Positions 20,294 to 33,305 of a stretch of DNA of 64,000 nucleotides are shown piece by piece. The notes beneath the pieces are model-generated. The model was not told the origin of the DNA and did not search any database. It saw nothing but the letters and a program-made list of their open reading frames with translations. Source of the stretch: Carposina sasakii (lineage: Eukaryota; Arthropoda; Insecta; Lepidoptera; Carposinidae); assembly GCA_014607495.2 (NCBI GenBank), contig CP053152.1, positions 14,429,899 through 14,493,898 on the forward strand, written 5' to 3'. The number at the start of each line of letters is the position of its first letter. The stretch's first letter is position 1. A program made the position numbers and the translations under genes.

Positions 20294-22053
20294 ACTCTAA
20301 GTAGGTAGACAAACTAGGCCTATTTACTTATTCAGACACACTTGTTGCGATTTTATTGTAGGGCGAGTAGTTAGTGAGACCCCATGGTAGTAACCTAGTT
20401 TTTTTAATTTATTAGTGGTGATTAGTCTTTCCTATAGTGGGTGTTTATTTTCCAAATAAAAAATCCGGAACAAGTTGGGATCGAGGTCAAAGTCACGGTC
20501 ATTGTCTTGACTAGACACAGTAGGTACATAAAACCGGACAAGTTCGAGTTGCACTTGCATTCTAGGGTTCGGTATAAATACTCAATGAAATCTAAAAATA
20601 GGTAGGTATCTAGGTGTTCTCTATTATGTATAGCAACTTAAAATAATAATTATTTAAAATACAATAAAAAAATTAAGGTTACCCGACACTTGTAGGATGC
20701 CTAATATTAATATATGTTGACAGATATATAGCTATAGTTTATTTGCTTGCGTTAATTTCAGGAACTACTGGGCGATTGAAGTATTTTTGTGCTTATCTTG
20801 CATTATCGATTTAGGACGAAATAAATTTTCAAAGTCTACGTTTCTTTGTTACTTGAAAGTCATTGTTCTTACCTATACTTTTACGGCTTTTTAGGTGTGA
20901 CATGTTATAATAGTCCTAGGTTCTTAAATCTTGTGATCATTACAAGAGGTAGGAAAAACTTATAAATAAACCGAAAGAGACGGTCTTGCTTGATAGACAC
21001 TCGGACGAGCTGCAAAGCTAATCTAACTTTTCTTTGCTAATCTAAGTTTTCCTTTTCTAAGCTACGGAACCCTAAAAAGTAAACATTCATAGGTTTTTAT
21101 ACCTACAAGTTATTTTCCTAGGGATTACACAAAGTCAACTAAATAGATCGTACTTCCTATTGCAAACTCTACCTACATTTTGACGCACGCCATTTCCTAG
21201 AAACTATCGCGTAACGTAAGCGGCCACAACAATGCATACAATCAAGATAATTTTAATTGTACGTATTTAAATAATTGTAATGTCAGAGTCACGCACCATG
21301 GGAAGTTAGCATAATACGCTCCTTAGCACACCTTCGCTGCGAAACCGCTTGATGAATTCTGCTGCGATAAAGTGTGGTTGGTGTAGCGGAACTGGGCGTG
21401 AAAGTGTGGCTGGCGTCGGCAAGGGCGGATCCAGGGGATCGTGGGGGTCAAGCATGATCACCCCTGGGCCTGGGGTCTTCGACCAGCCTAAGCAATGTTA
21501 AAATTTTATGAGCGATAGTGCAGTTCGCAAAGTTATCCAATTATGACTCCAAGTGTGGATCCGCCCTTGCACGTCGGAATAGATCCGTAAAAATTAATTA
21601 TGTATCAAAAATGCATGTACCCAGTTATAACAATAAAATCTATTCTATTCTAACTGTCCGATGGGAAAGAGATAAAAATATAAGTAGTGAAATTTATGTG
21701 TTCGAACAGCCATTATCGCTAGTGTTCCGCTTTTCCTACATACGGACAAGACATAGCGAAATAACAGCGGTTTCGCTGTTTTAGTTTCGCAGCGGAGGTG
21801 TTACGGACGGGATTATTTTCATTGTGACTTATTTAATGTAGGTGTTTACTCAAGTTTCACTTATTTAAGCTATTTTTATTATTTATTTTCTTGTAGGTAC
21901 CCGTAATCACAGAAAATAGTATAGCCATAACACAATGGAAAATATATTTCCGCCTTGTTAACTTTTGATACGTATATGTTATGACTTGGCTATGACCTAC
22001 CTAGTTAAAGATAAAATAGTTCTAACTTTATTAATAGATTGCTATCTATATAA

Positions 22054-22253
22054 TATAAAATTATTAATAAAGAAATGGAAAAAATTCCTCACCCGGGTGG
22101 GAATCGAACCCACGACCTCTGCATTCCGCGTGCCAGCGCTCTCACCACTGAGCCACCGGGTCAATTACTCGGATGACGAATTTTACCATCTCTTTTCTAA
22201 ATTACATATTGGCAACGTTATTTTTCATCCCGATAGCTATACACTAGCCAAAT
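22054..22253 (-). repeat. tRNA-derived SINE, first of two identical copies
   Basis: On the minus strand it has box A 'tggctcagtggtgagagcg' and box B 'gtgggttcgattcccaccc', then 'gggtgaggaattttttccat' and an AT-rich tail. It is identical by eye over about 200 bp to 22376-22577. Its translation yields 'GIEPTTSAFRVPALSPLSH', a common false protein hit. Confidence 0.8.
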
Positions 22254-22375
22254 CTCGGCAAACAAAGCTGAATCCCTCAGCACAATGTTTAAAGATGAAA
22301 CGATCAACCATATCCTAACGGATTATATTAATGGAGAAGTGTTTTTATAAATTTATCTTAGTCAAGATATTATAT

Positions 22376-22577
22376 ATTATAAAATTATTAATAAAGAAAT
22401 GGAAAAAATTCCTCACCCGGGTGGGAATCGAACCCACGACCTCTGCATTCCGCGTGCCAGCGCTCTCACCACTGAGCCACCGGGTCAATTACTCGGATGA
22501 CGAATTTTACCATCTCTTTTCTAAATTACATATTGGCAACGTTATTTTTCATCCCGATAGCTATACACTAGCCAAAT
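22376..22577 (-). repeat. tRNA-derived SINE, second identical copy
   Basis: This has the same structure and sequence as 22054-22253, in the same orientation 322 bp away and separated by 122 bp of unrelated sequence. A 5'-truncated copy in the opposite orientation is at 43844-43916. Confidence 0.8.
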
Positions 22578-23064
22578 ATATAATAGGTATATACTAGGTA
22601 TGTACACCGATTTCATATGTTTTATGTAGTAAAATTTGCCTTGTAGGGTTTATTTTCTAAAATACATAAAGTTAAGTAAACTAGCTCATATTTATACCAG
22701 TAAACTTTCATCTTTATGATCGCCTTTTACAGAACTCGAGGCCCTTATAGGCAAGTAGATGTACCTACCTATCTAGTGAGATTATTTATATTTTTTATCT
22801 TAATGCCATTTTATCAATTTGTCAACTCGATAAACAAAGAACTGGGTATTCTTTTAAAATCAGATAAAAAGTATGTTCTGAAAACCTTACCTTTTCAGTG
22901 AGGCATTTTCCTATTTTATTTTTGTATTGAACCGATTATATCCGGTAATAATTAATGTATTGGGTATATAAATCAATTTTCTTCAAACTGAACAAATCTT
23001 CATGGCTATCATCACCAGTGGTTATCCCATTTCGGGAACACGGGCGTGTTTATCTGTATTTATA

Positions 23065-23402
23065 GCGGTGATAGCCCAGTAATTAAGACGTGCACCTTCC
23101 AAGAGGGAGGCGTAAGTTCGTTCCCAGTCACGGGCCTGTACCTATGAATTTATTTCATGTACAGATTTTAATGTTGCAAAATTGTCACTTAGCTGGTGCC
23201 TCGGAAAACACGTAAAACCGTTGGTCCTGCGCCTGATCTCTCTCCGTGTCGGCTTTCCGTCCCATCGGACTAGGAAAGTAACGGAATAGAGAGTGCATCT
23301 GTGTTTGCGCACACACTTGTGCACTATAATATCTCCTGCGTACCTGGCCAATCTCCGTGGAGATTGGTCGCCTTGGCCGAAATACGGTCGGAGGTCATCA
23401 AT
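23065..23402 (+). repeat. Second tRNA-derived SINE family, plus copy
   Basis: The head is 'ggtgatagcccagtaattaa' with box B-like 'aagttcgttcccagtcacg'. The body includes 'gtgtcggctttccgtcccat' and ends 'ggccgaaatacggtcggagg'. A well-preserved inverted copy lies at 27107-27427. Confidence 0.7.
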
Positions 23403-23520
23403 ATGAGCCTTAGAATAATGATTCCCGAGCGCAGCGAGCATTTTGTCAGAGAAAATAAGTATTTAGTGGTTTTCTCTTCATAATGATTTAGATAAGTAAA
23501 AATATGTACCGAAGCACTTC

Positions 23521-23745
23521 TAGGGCTTGGTGTAGTTGGTAGTGGCCCTGCCTGCGACACCATAGGTCCTGGGTTCGAATCCCGGTAGGTGCAAACATTG
23601 ATGTGATGAATATCGATGTTTGTTTCCGAGTCATGGATGTTTATATACTTATCTATGTATTTATATACCGTTACTTAGTACCCACGACACAAGACCTTAG
23701 GGATCTTAGTGTGGGACTAGGTCAATGTGTTGTGATGTGTGAACA
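23521..23745 (+). repeat. Third tRNA-derived SINE family, near full length
   Basis: It has box A-like 'gcttggtgtagttggtagtgg' shortened at its ends and box B 'ctgggttcgaatcccggtag'. The body 'agtacccacgacacaagacc' matches the truncated copies at 3047-3228 and, inverted, at about 27935-28010. Confidence 0.75.
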
Positions 23746-24289
23746 AAAGGCTCTTAGGATCTTTGGCAAAGCATAGTGCAATCAAAGTAAGAGTGCATTA
23801 AGTTTACTAGTTTATTACGCTCCAGATTCTAGCCCTCGAAATGATTGATTTGATGGCTAACGATGGCCAATTTCACCTATTACAAGATAAGGTGATACTA
23901 GTTGTAGCTATCACTAATTATCATACCAATAAAACAACTTATAAACTCAGTATGAGTAACGTTGTGAACGCACGCGCACGCCACTCTAGCGCTCACGGAG
24001 CGGGAAAACCGAAGGTACCTGCAAACCGATAAGCCTCAAGTGTTTTTGATAATAAGTGTGAACCGAAATTGCTCAAATTATTGGTGGATTTTATTGTGAT
24101 TAAGTGACAGTGATTTCAGTGTCGTAAAGTCGCTTTCAGGTATCATCATTATGTTGTTTACTATGCTGTGAGAGTTAATAATAATAATTAGTTGGTTACA
24201 ACTCGCTAAAATATCTATGTTAGGTAGAGGCATCTGTCTAAGATGTTCAGGGTAAATACTCCTATTATACATACATACATAATATAGTC

Positions 24290-24441
24290 AAGAGCACCCG
24301 AAACCGGCGAGCATGTATGAAGATGTTATTGAATGTGGATGAGGCGAAAGAGGTATGTTTGGAACGTACTAAATGGAGATCTGTAGTCTCTGCTTACCCC
24401 TATGGGATAAAGGCGTGAGGTTATGTATGTATGTATGTATG
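24290..24441 (+). repeat. LINE 3' end with (TATG)n tail
   Basis: A reading frame across 24310-24420 gives 'RTKWRSVVSAYPYGIKA', the usual C-terminus of a lepidopteran LINE polyprotein, followed by a (tatg)n microsatellite. An inverted piece ('cgcctttatcccttacgggg') lies at about 28225-28260. Confidence 0.55.
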
Positions 24442-24457
24442 AACATAATATAGACAA

Positions 24458-24705
24458 GGCTTTGTTCCTGAAATAGGGTAACTAGAACTGCAGGATCATA
24501 AGGGAGATCCACGGCCACGTTTAGCATAGCGGAGACAGGAAGTGATCAGTGACTAGTAGCTAGCTAGAATGCCCAAGTGCCTTAGTAGACTCTACGACAC
24601 GCACAGATAAGAGAACGTTCTGGTTTGTCTATGACGACACGCATGTAAGGAGATGCAGCTGATTTATTCTAGAGTCTAGCAAAACTCCGCATGAACACCT
24701 CCTAT
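24458..24705. repeat. Diverged interspersed repeat family, best copy
   Basis: 'ctgaaatagggtaactagaa', 'cacggccacgtttagcatag' and 'agatgcagctgatttattct' occur in the same order here, at 2340-2560 and at 30205-30430. Partial copies lie at about 25560-25655 and 31470-31560 (both inverted) and 28090-28200. The class is not recognised. Confidence 0.45.
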
Positions 24706-24817
24706 ACCTATATTCTTATTATACATAATTTTATCTTACTATTTTTGTCAAACTTTAAATGGATTCAGGAACCAGTCTAGGTCCACGAGTGAGAGCGTGT
24801 AATGGTTCCTTAACTAT

Positions 24818-25212
24818 ACAGGGTGATTTTTGGTCGTCGACGTTCCCGAAAACTACGGATAAGGAGATTTCCTCATCATCACGATAATTTTTCTTCATGG
24901 AAGCATAATATCTGGGAAGTGTCTGGTTTCCAAAATATTAGGGTCCAAAGTTGAGTAAATAAACTGCGTTTTTCTGTATAAATGCACATTGACGCATGTA
25001 GCAAGATTTTTTCACGTGAAATAATTAATATCTGTCTATGAAAAAACTAGCATAAACACTGGACACTATAAATTTCGCCCGATCAAGTAATAAAAAAAAA
25101 ATCTAAAAAATTTACATAGTTTCCCAGGATTTTTTTTTTGGTATAAACTTACTTTATTTGATGTATAGAGTATGTAGCCTTCGTTAAGGGTGGGAACAAA
25201 AAAGACACCCTC
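24818..25212. mobile_element. ACAGGGTGATTTTTGGTCGTC element, uninterrupted copy
   Basis: It begins 'acagggtgatttttggtcgt' and ends with 'ccttcgttaagggtgggaac' and 'aaaaaagacaccct', an approximate reverse complement. The body shares 'ggaagtgtctggtttcc', 'gggtccaaagttgagtaaat' and 'cataaacactggacactat' with the interrupted copies at 31926-33088 and 44046-45262. No ORF. Confidence 0.65.
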
Positions 25213-27106
25213 TTTGTTACATCTTTGTGTGTAACAATCTGTGTAATGAAAACAATTTCATTGATTTCCCTGTTTAGTGATCTAGAACGTTTTTTTTAGT
25301 TAGTCGTCTAATCAGCTGTGACTGTTTTCCCTTTTACTATCTACCAATAAGTAGCTATATAAATGTAATACGACTTTGTCAGTTTTATTTTGAAAATATT
25401 TTTGTTGGGTAAAAAAACTTTTCAATAAGTATTTATTGCTACTGAAAATAAAACTTACACATTGTGTGAAATCTGTAGACAGATTGGCTAATAGCCCGAA
25501 TGCAATATTTTCATATCTAAAGAGAAATAAAAGCATAATACCTACTTGAGTTAGCTGATCAGTTACATCTGTCCTAGCAAGGCTAAACGTGGCTATGGGG
25601 TCTCCTATATGATCCTATAGTTATGTTTACCCCATTTCAGAAACATTGCCACACTTTTCGTAATGGAATAACGTTTAAAGTCTTCCAGTGTTTAATTTAA
25701 GCGAAGGAAAATTTATAGGATTAAATATTTAGAATAATCAGGAAAATGTAGGTAGTATGCATTGTGTGTGCATTATATAGTACGTACTCACATACATATG
25801 ATAGATTACCCATATTTGGAATAGTTGGTGATCTTGGCCTTATGAAGTTGTCACTCGATGAAATAAAATAGGCATATCTTAGGTGTGTATGAAATATAAC
25901 AGAATATTTGCTGTAGAAAACTTATGCACTATAAAGTACGAACATAATAGGTATAATACACTGTACTTTATTATTTTAGTAAAATACATAGTGTAAAACG
26001 CCGTTTAAGCAGGTTTATTTCTTGGAAATTTTAGCTGGTTTTCTTGTATAAGATGAGGTTTCCATCCATATTAGTTACAATTATATTATCTGCAAGTGAT
26101 GCCCATCACTGCAAATTCCCAAAAACTGCATACAAATCGGTACAGCCGATTTTGAGATTAGCGTACACAAATAGCGATCAGTTACAGTTTTATTATATGT
26201 AAAGGCATAGATGGTTATTCACTTTCTAATGCATCATTTCCGTCCTTCGCAAAGGAATAAATATTTAGTACCTATTCCGTTTAGTTTGATTTGCGTTGTA
26301 ATAAATATATGACTAAAGGTACTTGTAAGTAATCTTAGTGTCACCGTTATCTACGACACCTTTTAAAACAATTCAACATTGCATCTCGTAGAGATAAACT
26401 AATCTCGTGAAAATTTCGGTTGCCGATATAAGATATGATTTCACAATTTTATCTCACGCTGACGAATTTGCGCAAATACTTATAAGTGTAAAAAGTAAGT
26501 AGATACTTTTTGTTTAGATGAGATTACTTTTAAATTAAACATAAACCTATCTGACGTTTCTACGTGTGACTCATTAAAACGGATGTAGCTATTTACTCTT
26601 ACAAATCTCTCATTAGAGAGTAAGTATAAACTTTGCTTACAAAATATACTACCTATGCATAACAATATTACTCTCTGTCTGTAAGTATATACATACGAAC
26701 GGCATCTGTAATAGTTTTAGCGTAAATAATAATAAAGTTGAATTTTTAGCGGCCACAGACTTTTAAAATCATGCCACTTTTACTCTACCCGTTTTTGTAA
26801 TATCGACAACATTTTTGACCGCTCGACAATATTTTGAAAAAATATATTAGAAACAAAAAGTTTAAGTGCACATTAAATGGATAGGTACAAATCAAGTGAA
26901 ATAAAACGGACTTAGATCATATGTAGCAGTTATTCTTGTTGACTTTTTACACAACTGTTGGCGTCAACCATGGTCATTAAAATACGTGCGATTTAAGGCT
27001 CTTCGCTTAACACTTCGGTCTCTTATAACAGTCGATACAGAACAGAATGACAGTTAAAGTATAGCAAAGTGACCATAAATGTAAAACTCTAGCATATAGA
27101 ATATGA

Positions 27107-27427
27107 TGATCTCCGACCGTATTTCGGCCAAGGCCACCAATCTCTACGGACGTTGGCCAGGTACGCAGGTATAGTGTACAAGTGTGTGCGCAAATACAGA
27201 TGCACTCTCTATTTCTTCATTCTCATAGTCCGATGGGACGGAAAGCCGACACGACCGGAGAGAGATCAGGTTTTACGTGCTTTCCGAGGCACGAGCTAAG
27301 TGACAATTTTACAACATTAAAATCTGTACATGAAATAAATTGGTACAGTCCCGTGACTGGGATCGAACTTACGCCTCCCGCTTGGAAGGTGCACGTCTAA
27401 ACCACTGGGCTATCACCGCTTATAGAA
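27107..27427 (-). repeat. Second tRNA-derived SINE family, inverted copy
   Basis: This is the reverse complement of 23065-23402. It runs from 'gatctccgaccgtatttcgg' to 'aaccactgggctatcaccgc', with box B visible as 'gtgactgggatcgaacttac'. The 72-residue frame across it is not a gene. Confidence 0.7.
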
Positions 27428-30204
27428 AATTGTCACCTCAGAGTCACAATACTGGAGCATGTGGAATATACCTATAGGTAGTCACAGCAGAGGCTACATT
27501 TGATTTGGCTTTCAATAATTCTGATTCAACATGACTTAGGAAGTTACGTTCTTCCTGAACGTATTCCAATACGTCTGCTATATCGTTATAGTACCGGCAA
27601 AACAGTGTCCAAAGAAAATTGAATTACCATACTATACTAGTTGGTGTTCTAATCAACATCGACATTTTATCGAATTCGTCGGTTAGGGAGTCAACGGAGC
27701 GTTTCTGGAAATAGCGATACCTATTACCTATACGTCAAATCATTGTTAAGTCATCGATTCGTCACGTCCTTTTTAGTGCAGATTAAAGGTTATCCCTATA
27801 AGTTATAGTTACCAACAAGCACGTCACAAAATGTGTCTCACACAAAGTTGCGTCAACCACATGATAATAGCTCTACATAGGTCTAACTGTTGATGGCTAT
27901 TTGTATAACCGTAATATGTTATACTTACATTAAAATTTAATAATATTTACACACTACACAACACATTAACCTAGTCCCACAAGTCCTAAGGTCTTGTGTC
28001 GTGCCTACTAGGACTGGTCAGTCGGCCATCAAAAGTGTGAAAAGTTTTGAGGAAATCAAACATTTTTTACTTGGATGCTATTTTTTATAGCTGTTCTTCT
28101 CCGTAAGATCCTTGGGGTAATGGGGTAAAATATCCCACAGCTACGTTTAGGATAGCGGGGTTGATGCAAATAACCCCGCTTCAGCACAGGATTTTCATAA
28201 GATACAGACATACATACATATAATCACGCCTTTATCCCTTACGGGGTAGGCAGAGCACCAAGGGCCGATAGAACTACATGGTGCCACTTCTGACCAATTT
28301 TGAGGGTGTAGTTGAGATGTACAAGTTCGGTTAGTAGTGACAGGTGGTCACCTCATCGCCTACAAAACACCAAGATCCTCTTGTCCCTCCACTGACTTGT
28401 ACAGTATGCCCGGGAAGAGAAGCAGCTGTAGTGTTATCGTTTTTACATCACTCCCAGAGCAGCATAGAAGAATATTTGATAAGATCTTTGTTTATAATGA
28501 TATAATGGAAATAATGTACCTAATTTCACGCTTGTTTTATTCACTCAATCGATTTTATACATGTAAGATAGAAGAAATTCATTATTCTGTAACACAGGTA
28601 TCTAAAGTATTTTGAATACATGAAATTGTTATATGGTTTACGTTATTTTATTATTGAGCTGTGATTTGAGGAAATATATTACATTATTACTAACCAAAAA
28701 CCCATCACTGGACTACCTACATAATACCTACGTACAATTTAACCTAGATATCAAAGTATAAATTTGCAACAACAGAAATCATCAGAAATCATTGCTGTGC
28801 CGTCAGCAGAATTCCTCATGTCGTTTTACGTAATAGATGTGTCATATTTTGTAATATGATTCGGAATTTATACCTACGTTGAGTACATCAACAGATATAC
28901 CTACGAACAACAAATAATATATGAAGGCTCATAAGTTATAATATATTCGATCGAGTCTCGCTAACCGTCGTCATTGCGAATGCGCATCGCCTTAATACAT
29001 GGTAGCAAACTACGTTAGTTTTTATCGAACGTATAAAACAATTAGAACTCTGTGACCACGTAGTTACAATCTTAAACTATGTTATCAGCAGAATTGTTAA
29101 AGAAATTCATTCACAATTTTGTTCTGTTGAATGAAGTTTTAAATGGCTGTTTAAAATTAATGTGAAATCATTAAAAATCAATTACCTACCTAATGGTGCA
29201 ATCGTAAAGTATCAATTTGATAGAACATCATCATAGTATTTATGTATGAAATAAAATATGATCTTATTGGTTTTGTGGATCTGTTAATACTTTATAAATA
29301 TGACTTATTTAATTATAGCAAGTAGGGAGTAGCATCATATTCATAGGTTGGCAAGCCGAATTATCCAAAATGTGACGAGAGTCATCACTCCGTTCATCAG
29401 TTACTTAGTACAAGTGGCAGCTGTATACCGGGATTGGCTAACCACTAATTCCCACCTCTGCAACTCCTGTAAGCCAGGATCAACAGATGCGACCAGAAAA
29501 ATGCATACAAATCATAGAAAATCCCGGGGGGATCTAACAAGCGACTATAAAGAATTAAATTAATAGAAAAACATAATGTGAAGTTCGAAAATAGGTACGC
29601 TTAATATTAAATTAAGCACTGACACTGGCAGTTGTATAGTGAGTGATGTAAGCTAGTGTTATGCTTTAGAGTAACAGACCTTGCTTTATTCGGCCATAAT
29701 TAGGAACAACTATTGCATAATTTGCCAATGCCGCAGCTTCATTCACGTCTATCTGATAGGAGAGGTTACCTTTTCTGCGATTTTGCGTGACATGCCACAT
29801 AATTAACGTACTTCAAGGTAGAGTCATAATATATTATCATCACTGACCATTCATTACCGACCATATTTACTTATATATTTAAGAACCTCATTACCACGCC
29901 AGACGCCACATCGCAGTAATATATGTATAAGCACTGTGTCAAATAGCTATGCTTTAACTATTACAAAATGTTCTCTGAGCAAATACCTAATAATCTACGC
30001 TGACCAAAAGTGTCACAAGAAATCAATGGCTAATCATCTCACTGTGACATTGACTATTTAACCATGATTCCTAGTGTTAGCTTGGGAAAAACATCGACTA
30101 GTAACGTCACTAGTCGTTTCCGATTATGTAGTACAACACTAATGAATGCAGTGAGATACGAGTATACAAGGTAGCGCGTATTGCTTGTGCCGGAATTGCG
30201 ATGT

Positions 30205-30430
30205 TTACAACACACGCTATATACCCAGACAGGGGGGGGGGGCAAGAATTGCAGGCATAGTAAGGAGACCCCAGCCACGCATAGCACGTATAGCAGATGT
30301 AAATGATCAGTGACAAGTTGCTAGCATATCGCCTGAGAGAATACTATAGTTCCTTCTCGACTCTTACGACTTGCACGAAAATAGATGCAGCTGAAGTATT
30401 CTAGTAAAGTCCCACATCAGCTCAGTATTA
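30205..30430. repeat. Diverged interspersed repeat, copy containing a G11 run
   Basis: It matches 24458-24705 through 'gatcagtgacaagttgctag' and 'agatgcagctgaagtattct'. A run of 11 G at 30232-30242 breaks the 5' part. Non-coding. Confidence 0.4.
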
Positions 30431-31925
30431 TTTATCGTTAATTATTAAATACACCAGTCCTCATATAAAACAAAAGTTGTTTTATAGTAGTGCTAGTTAA
30501 ATGTGTTTTCATAGATTTCCGTGTAGTTACGAGCCCTGTCGTTAAATTTGTCGAACATCAGTCATAATTTAGTCATAGCTAAGAATAAAATAACTTCAAC
30601 TTTATTAGTATAGTAAGATAGTATTCGTACTGTACTACTCATATTTGTACCTACATATTAATATTGCCTGTATAGAGTGTTAAGTAAATAAAAAACAGTC
30701 ATACAGTAATCACGTGTAACATAAATAAATAAAGTACTACAACTAATAGGACCATTACTCGATAAGCAATATTATTTCATAGAAATATTGCTAACGACAC
30801 GTCAAAAGGAAAACCTTGTCCATAGTCTACTTCAACTGGATATGCTGTGGTGAATATGGTAAATGTAGTGTATGTGGTTTGATAATATTTTTTTGCTTGA
30901 TCAAGCAAGATAGATACAGTAAGATAGATTCAACTTTATTCTACAGATAGGATATCCGATAATTAGGAAAATGTCTGTCCTTAATAGACCAATTTGGCTT
31001 AAAACAAAGTTTAAGAAAGGTATTATAATGACAGGAGTCTATGTGCAAACCAAACCTATCTCAGCAACAGCTATTAATATTTTGCAAAGTAAACAAATAT
31101 AGTCGTCACGCCCGCCCGACAATGACATATTTTTTAAACCTGTAGAATAATATTTATAATTGATAGCCGTGGTAGTGGAACAATTTAAGGATGATTCATT
31201 CACGTTTAAGCGACGTCCAGGGAAAATACTATAATACTGAACTGCCTACCTACCATCACGCTTTAGGGCCAATCTAAGCATATATTAAGTAGTAAAAATA
31301 CGCCAGATGAAAGGTTTTTAGGTAGTAATCCCAGGGGTTAAACTGGATCACTGATTCGGTAAGGCAAAACACTAAGTAGGTCTCGCTAGTTCCCTGTAAA
31401 TAGTGATAATTTTTTTCTTCTGAAGGTTTTCCACTCAGACTTGGGGATAAAGCTAGCAGATGTAAATTAATATATGTCCCCGCTATGCTAAACGTGGCTA
31501 TATGATCTCTTTTATAAACCTGCAGTTCTGGCTACACTATTTCGGGAACATAGCCGACATGTACCTACATGTACGTAGCCTACGCAAATAAAGTCGTCGG
31601 GAACAGCTAGTATAGGTATAAAATTGAAATTTGTAAACGTAAACACACGTCTTACATGTCTACACAGTTACATTACATTGAAACAAAACAATGCAAGCCA
31701 GTCTCTCAATTAGAAGGACAATTAACACGGATGGGGTCAGAAGGTCAACGGTAACGAGTTTTTGCGAACATGTTAGGACTATTTCACACTAGAGTTTCCA
31801 TTGGGCGAATTTTGTTCTTATTCTGTATTGTAAAAAAAAAACATATTACAATTTTAACAAAGATAATGTAAACGCGAGCTTATCTCTAACAAAGGTGCCT
31901 CATAATAATGTATCTATTTTATTAT

Positions 31926-33088
31926 ACAGGATGTTTTTTCGTGACCACCTTTAACGAAGGGTATATATATGTCGTGGCCATATTGTAAAATTGATCATTT
32001 CATGAAATGGTCGAGCATTTCATGAAGTGGTCGCATTTCATGAAGTGGCCAATTCAATTTGACCAGATCGTTAAATCGTCTACATTTCACGATTTTGTCA
32101 TCCACGTTTGGCCAAATCGTATTAACAGGGTGTCCATAAAATCCGAATGTGGTAAGAGCTTATATAAATAATATATACCGTACACCATATATAAGTATAC
32201 CATCAGGTATGATGGTATGATTTTTTTGCTATTATTTATGTGATATTTTCACAATATAATATTTAAAAACATAAAAGACTTTACAAAAGCGATTCGCATC
32301 TGGCACATCGCCGGACGCTGCCTGGGTACGCTCGCTCCGCTCGCTCGGCTCGTGCGTCATTTGTCATAGTCTAACCTAACCTAACCTATCGTAATCTAAG
32401 GTTTTTGTTTAACAATATTATTATAAACCACCATTAAGTCTAATATACTTATACAATATAACACACTATCCGTGAACTTCTTCTGCATAGTCACCCTACT
32501 CTCTTTAATTTGTTTTATAACCTAAAAAGAAAAATCCGCCATCTTCACACATAAATAAAACGCGCGCAGCGCCTCTACCGGTGATTCATGTAACTATTTT
32601 ACGATATGATCAATAATCTTGACCACTTCATGAAATGATCGGGCGTTTAGTTGCCCATATCGAGAAACGATTTTTATCATCGATCTGCCCAAACCATATC
32701 ATGATGTGGCCAATAGACAGTTGAACTTTTCATGAAATGCGACCATTTCATGAAATGCTCGACCATTTCATGAAATGATCAATTCTACGATATGGCCACG
32801 ACATATACATCAAATAAAGTAAGTTTATGCCAAAAAACATGCTGGGGAAACGATGTCAATAAAAAAAAAATCACTTGATAGGGCGAATTTTAAAGTGTCC
32901 AGTGTTTATGCTAGTTTTTTATAGACTATGTGCATTTATGCAGAAAAACCCAGTCTATTTACTCAACTTTGGACCCTAATATCATGGGAACCAGACACTT
33001 CCCAGGAAGCACCATGGAGAAAAATGATCGTGATGACGAGGAGATTCCGTAGTTTTCGGGAACGTTGATGACCAATAAATCACCCTGT
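31926..33088. mobile_element. ACAGG..TTTTTT element split by a second element
   Basis: The left part is 31926-31965 ('acaggatgttttttcgtgac' and on), the right part 32807-33088 (ending 'gaccaataaatcaccctgt'). Joined, they match the continuous copy at 24818-25212 in reverse orientation. The interruption is the foldback element at 31966-32806. Confidence 0.7.
31966..32806. mobile_element. Foldback element with TTCATGAA arrays, nested
   Basis: The termini 'atatgtcgtggccatattgt' and 'tacgatatggccacgacata' are inverted. Next to each end lie repeated 'catttcatgaaatgg'-type units: three on the left at about 31999-32048, four on the right including one at about 32626. No transposase ORF inside. The interior holds 'aacagggtgtccataaaatc' and a short 'ctaacctaacctaacc' run. 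Confidence 0.7.
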
Positions 33089-33194
33089 ATCTAACTAACC
33101 TAACTTCGGTTGCAATATGTTAGTTAAAAAAAGTTAAACCAACTGATCCTGCAGTTAAATATTTATATTTGGCATTTAATTTACTTATACTATA

Positions 33195-33305
33195 ATATAC
33201 ATTAAAAAGCCGGCTGCACATCAGGCAGGCAGCAAACGCCAAATCATATTGCGTTTAACCCCAAGAATCAGGGCAGGAAGATGAAGAGATGATGAAACAT
33301 TTAGG
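33195..33305 (+). repeat. Retroelement tail fragment
   Basis: 'gccaaatcatattgcgttta' and 'cccaagaatcagggcaggaa' followed by 'gatgaagagatgatgaaa' resemble the non-coding tails of lepidopteran RTE-like elements. A related fragment at 36535-36665 lies in the first intron of the GPCR gene. Confidence 0.4.

Noticed and set aside
22054..22597. Open frames containing 'GIEPTTSAFRVPALSPLSH'
   Set aside because: This peptide is the translation of the tRNA-derived head of a SINE and appears twice because the SINE does.
23142..23441. 99-residue minus-strand ORF, and the 72-residue ORF at 27182-27400
   Set aside because: Both lie in copies of one SINE family and have no protein features.
28337..28615. 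92-residue plus-strand ORF
   Set aside because: It starts next to a common lepidopteran retroelement tail (about 28225-28260) and turns into AT-rich sequence; no domain.
31990..32060. CRISPR-like regular repeats (catttcatgaa units)
   Set aside because: The units are short, palindromic, nearly contiguous and mirrored at the other end of a foldback element in an insect genome; they are subterminal transposon repeats.
32369..32391. Telomere-like (CCTAA)n
   Set aside because: Only about three units lie inside a transposable element; this is far too short for a telomeric or subtelomeric array.
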